Source of the DNA: Christensenella sp. UBA1259
GTDB taxonomy: Bacteria > Bacillota > Clostridia > Christensenellales > Borkfalkiaceae
Length of the DNA stretch: 31,777 bases
Direction: 5' to 3'
Assembly: GCA_002308755.1 (NCBI GenBank)
Contig: DBVR01000003.1
Span: forward strand, 59,157-90,933
Shown here: positions 30,903 through 31,777 of the stretch, piece by piece
How the letters are laid out: the number at the start of each line of letters is the position of its first letter
Numbering within the stretch: position 1 is the first letter of the stretch
Notes under the pieces: generated by a model
The model's database searches: none
The model's input: only the letters and a program-made list of their open reading frames with translations
Told to the model about the DNA's origin: nothing
Position numbers and translations under genes: made by a program

Positions 30903-31777
30903 ATGGATGAAAACAAAATGAAAGCGTTATCCGGCGTGATGGCGCAGATCGAAAAACAGTACGGTAAAGGTTCGATAATGCGTTTGGGGCAGGTCGCGGG
31001 GGACAGTTCCGTCGAAGCGCTGCCCACGGGGTGTTTATCTTTGGATCTCGCTATCGGCGTAGGGGGAATACCGCGCGGGAGAATCGTGGAAATATACGGG
31101 CCGGAATCTTCGGGTAAGACCACCGTCGCCCTTCACTGTATAGCCGAAGCGCAGAAAGCGGGCGGCATAGCGGCGTTTATCGACGCCGAACACGCTCTCG
31201 ACCCCGTCTACGCCAAAAATCTCGGCGTAAATCTCGACGAACTGTACGTTTCCCAGCCCGACACGGGCGAACAGGCGCTGGATATAACGGCGTCTTTGGT
31301 TTCAAGTATGGCGGTGGACATAATAGTCGTGGACAGCGTTGCGGCACTCACTCCCAAAGCCGAAATAGAAGGCGACATGGGCGACTCTCACGTCGGCTTG
31401 CAGGCAAGACTTATGAGTCAGGCGCTCCGCAAACTCACCGCGATAACGGCGAAGTCCAAAACGTGTATCATATTTATCAATCAACTGCGCGAAAAGGTGG
31501 GGGTAATGTTCGGTAATCCCGAAGTTACCGCCGGCGGCAAAGCGTTGAAATTCTACGCCAGCGTGCGTATCGACGTGAGAAAAGGCGACGCGCTGAAAGA
31601 CGCCAACGGCGCGTACGGCAATCATACCAAGGCAAAGATAGTCAAAAACAAGGTCGCCCCGCCCTTCAAGACCGCCGAATTCGACATTATTTTCGGCAAG
31701 GGCATATCGCAGGGAAGCTGTCTCGTCGATTTAGGCGTAGGTCTCGGCGTTCTGGAAAAGAGCGGCGCGTGGTTTTC
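30903..31777 (+). CDS. recA: Recombinase RecA (3' truncated by window edge)
   Basis: The strand-exchange and SOS coprotease protein. The visible 291 residues start MDENKMKALSGVMAQIEKQYGKGSIMRLG and contain Walker A GPESSGKTT, the IDAEHALDPVYAKNLGV block, SQPDTGEQALDI, Walker B IIVVDSVAAL, loop L1 PKAEIEGDMGDSHVGLQARLMSQALRKL, FINQLREKVGVMFGNPEVTAGGKALKFYASVR and the DNA-binding end. All are canonical. AAGGAG lies upstream of the ATG, about ten bases away. The start is six bases after cinA, so recA may share its transcript; no separate promoter or LexA box is seen in the short gap. Confidence 0.97.
   Translation, partial: MDENKMKALSGVMAQIEKQYGKGSIMRLGQVAGDSSVEALPTGCLSLDLAIGVGGIPRGRIVEIYGPESSGKTTVALHCIAEAQKAGGIAAFIDAEHALDPVYAKNLGVNLDELYVSQPDTGEQALDITASLVSSMAVDIIVVDSVAALTPKAEIEGDMGDSHVGLQARLMSQALRKLTAITAKSKTCIIFINQLREKVGVMFGNPEVTAGGKALKFYASVRIDVRKGDALKDANGAYGNHTKAKIVKNKVAPPFKTAEFDIIFGKGISQGSCLVDLGVGLGVLEKSGAWF

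Noticed and set aside
1..31777. tRNA, rRNA, CRISPR, insertion sequence or phage signals
   Set aside because: I saw no cloverleaf with a CCA-type end, no regularly spaced repeats, no transposase or integrase, and no gene with clearly foreign composition. The region looks like stable chromosome.

Overview
The window looks like a chromosomal core-gene region of an uncultured Bacillota (Clostridia-type) bacterium. The evidence is the gene order ftsK - rimO - pgsA - cinA - recA at the right end, the FMN riboswitch in front of a RibU-type ECF riboflavin S component, sigma-A promoters (TTGACA, 17 bp, TATAAT), strong AGGAG ribosome binding sites, lipoproteins with Gram-positive style signal peptides, and tight ATGA overlaps. 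Base composition is moderate and Ile codons are very often ATA. Placement in a Christensenellales-like lineage is only an impression. I saw no tRNA, rRNA, CRISPR array, insertion sequence or phage gene, and no stretch over 300 bases without a gene.

Left part (1-8.6 kb): the 3' part of rsfS; a small convergent membrane protein; a degenerate DeoC-like (aldolase fold) protein; then an FMN riboswitch controlling an unusual in-frame fusion of RibU with the tRNA t6A ATPase TsaE. The run continues with tsaB, a RimI-type acetyltransferase, an alpha/beta hydrolase that lacks a normal start codon, a MurF ligase with an N-terminal membrane domain, and D-Ala-D-Ala ligase. A separate NADP isocitrate dehydrogenase gene closes this part.

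Middle part (8.6-16.4 kb): a flippase-like integral membrane protein and an MGDG-synthase-like glycosyltransferase are transcribed divergently from two near-consensus promoters. Then comes a complete minus-strand spermidine/putrescine ABC operon, in the order xre-cupin regulator, potA, potB, potC, potD. PotA carries a second C-terminal TOBE-like repeat, and an inverted-repeat region that may be the operator lies just downstream of the promoter.

Right part (16.4-31.8 kb): a two-gene unit encoding a membrane-anchored DUF5011-like protein and a membrane-anchored metallo-beta-lactamase-fold protein; an unrecognised 315-residue protein; GTP-type PEP carboxykinase with a hairpin in its leader; a DegV fatty-acid-binding protein; two tandem, separately transcribed paralogous lipoproteins; and the ftsK - rimO - pgsA - cinA - recA run, in which CinA has a degenerate N-terminal domain. 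RecA runs off the window.

The most notable items are the riboswitch-controlled RibU-TsaE fusion with a promoter-like sequence at its junction, the DeoC-like pseudoenzyme, the PotA with two TOBE repeats, the start-codon anomaly of the hydrolase, and the tandem lipoproteins.
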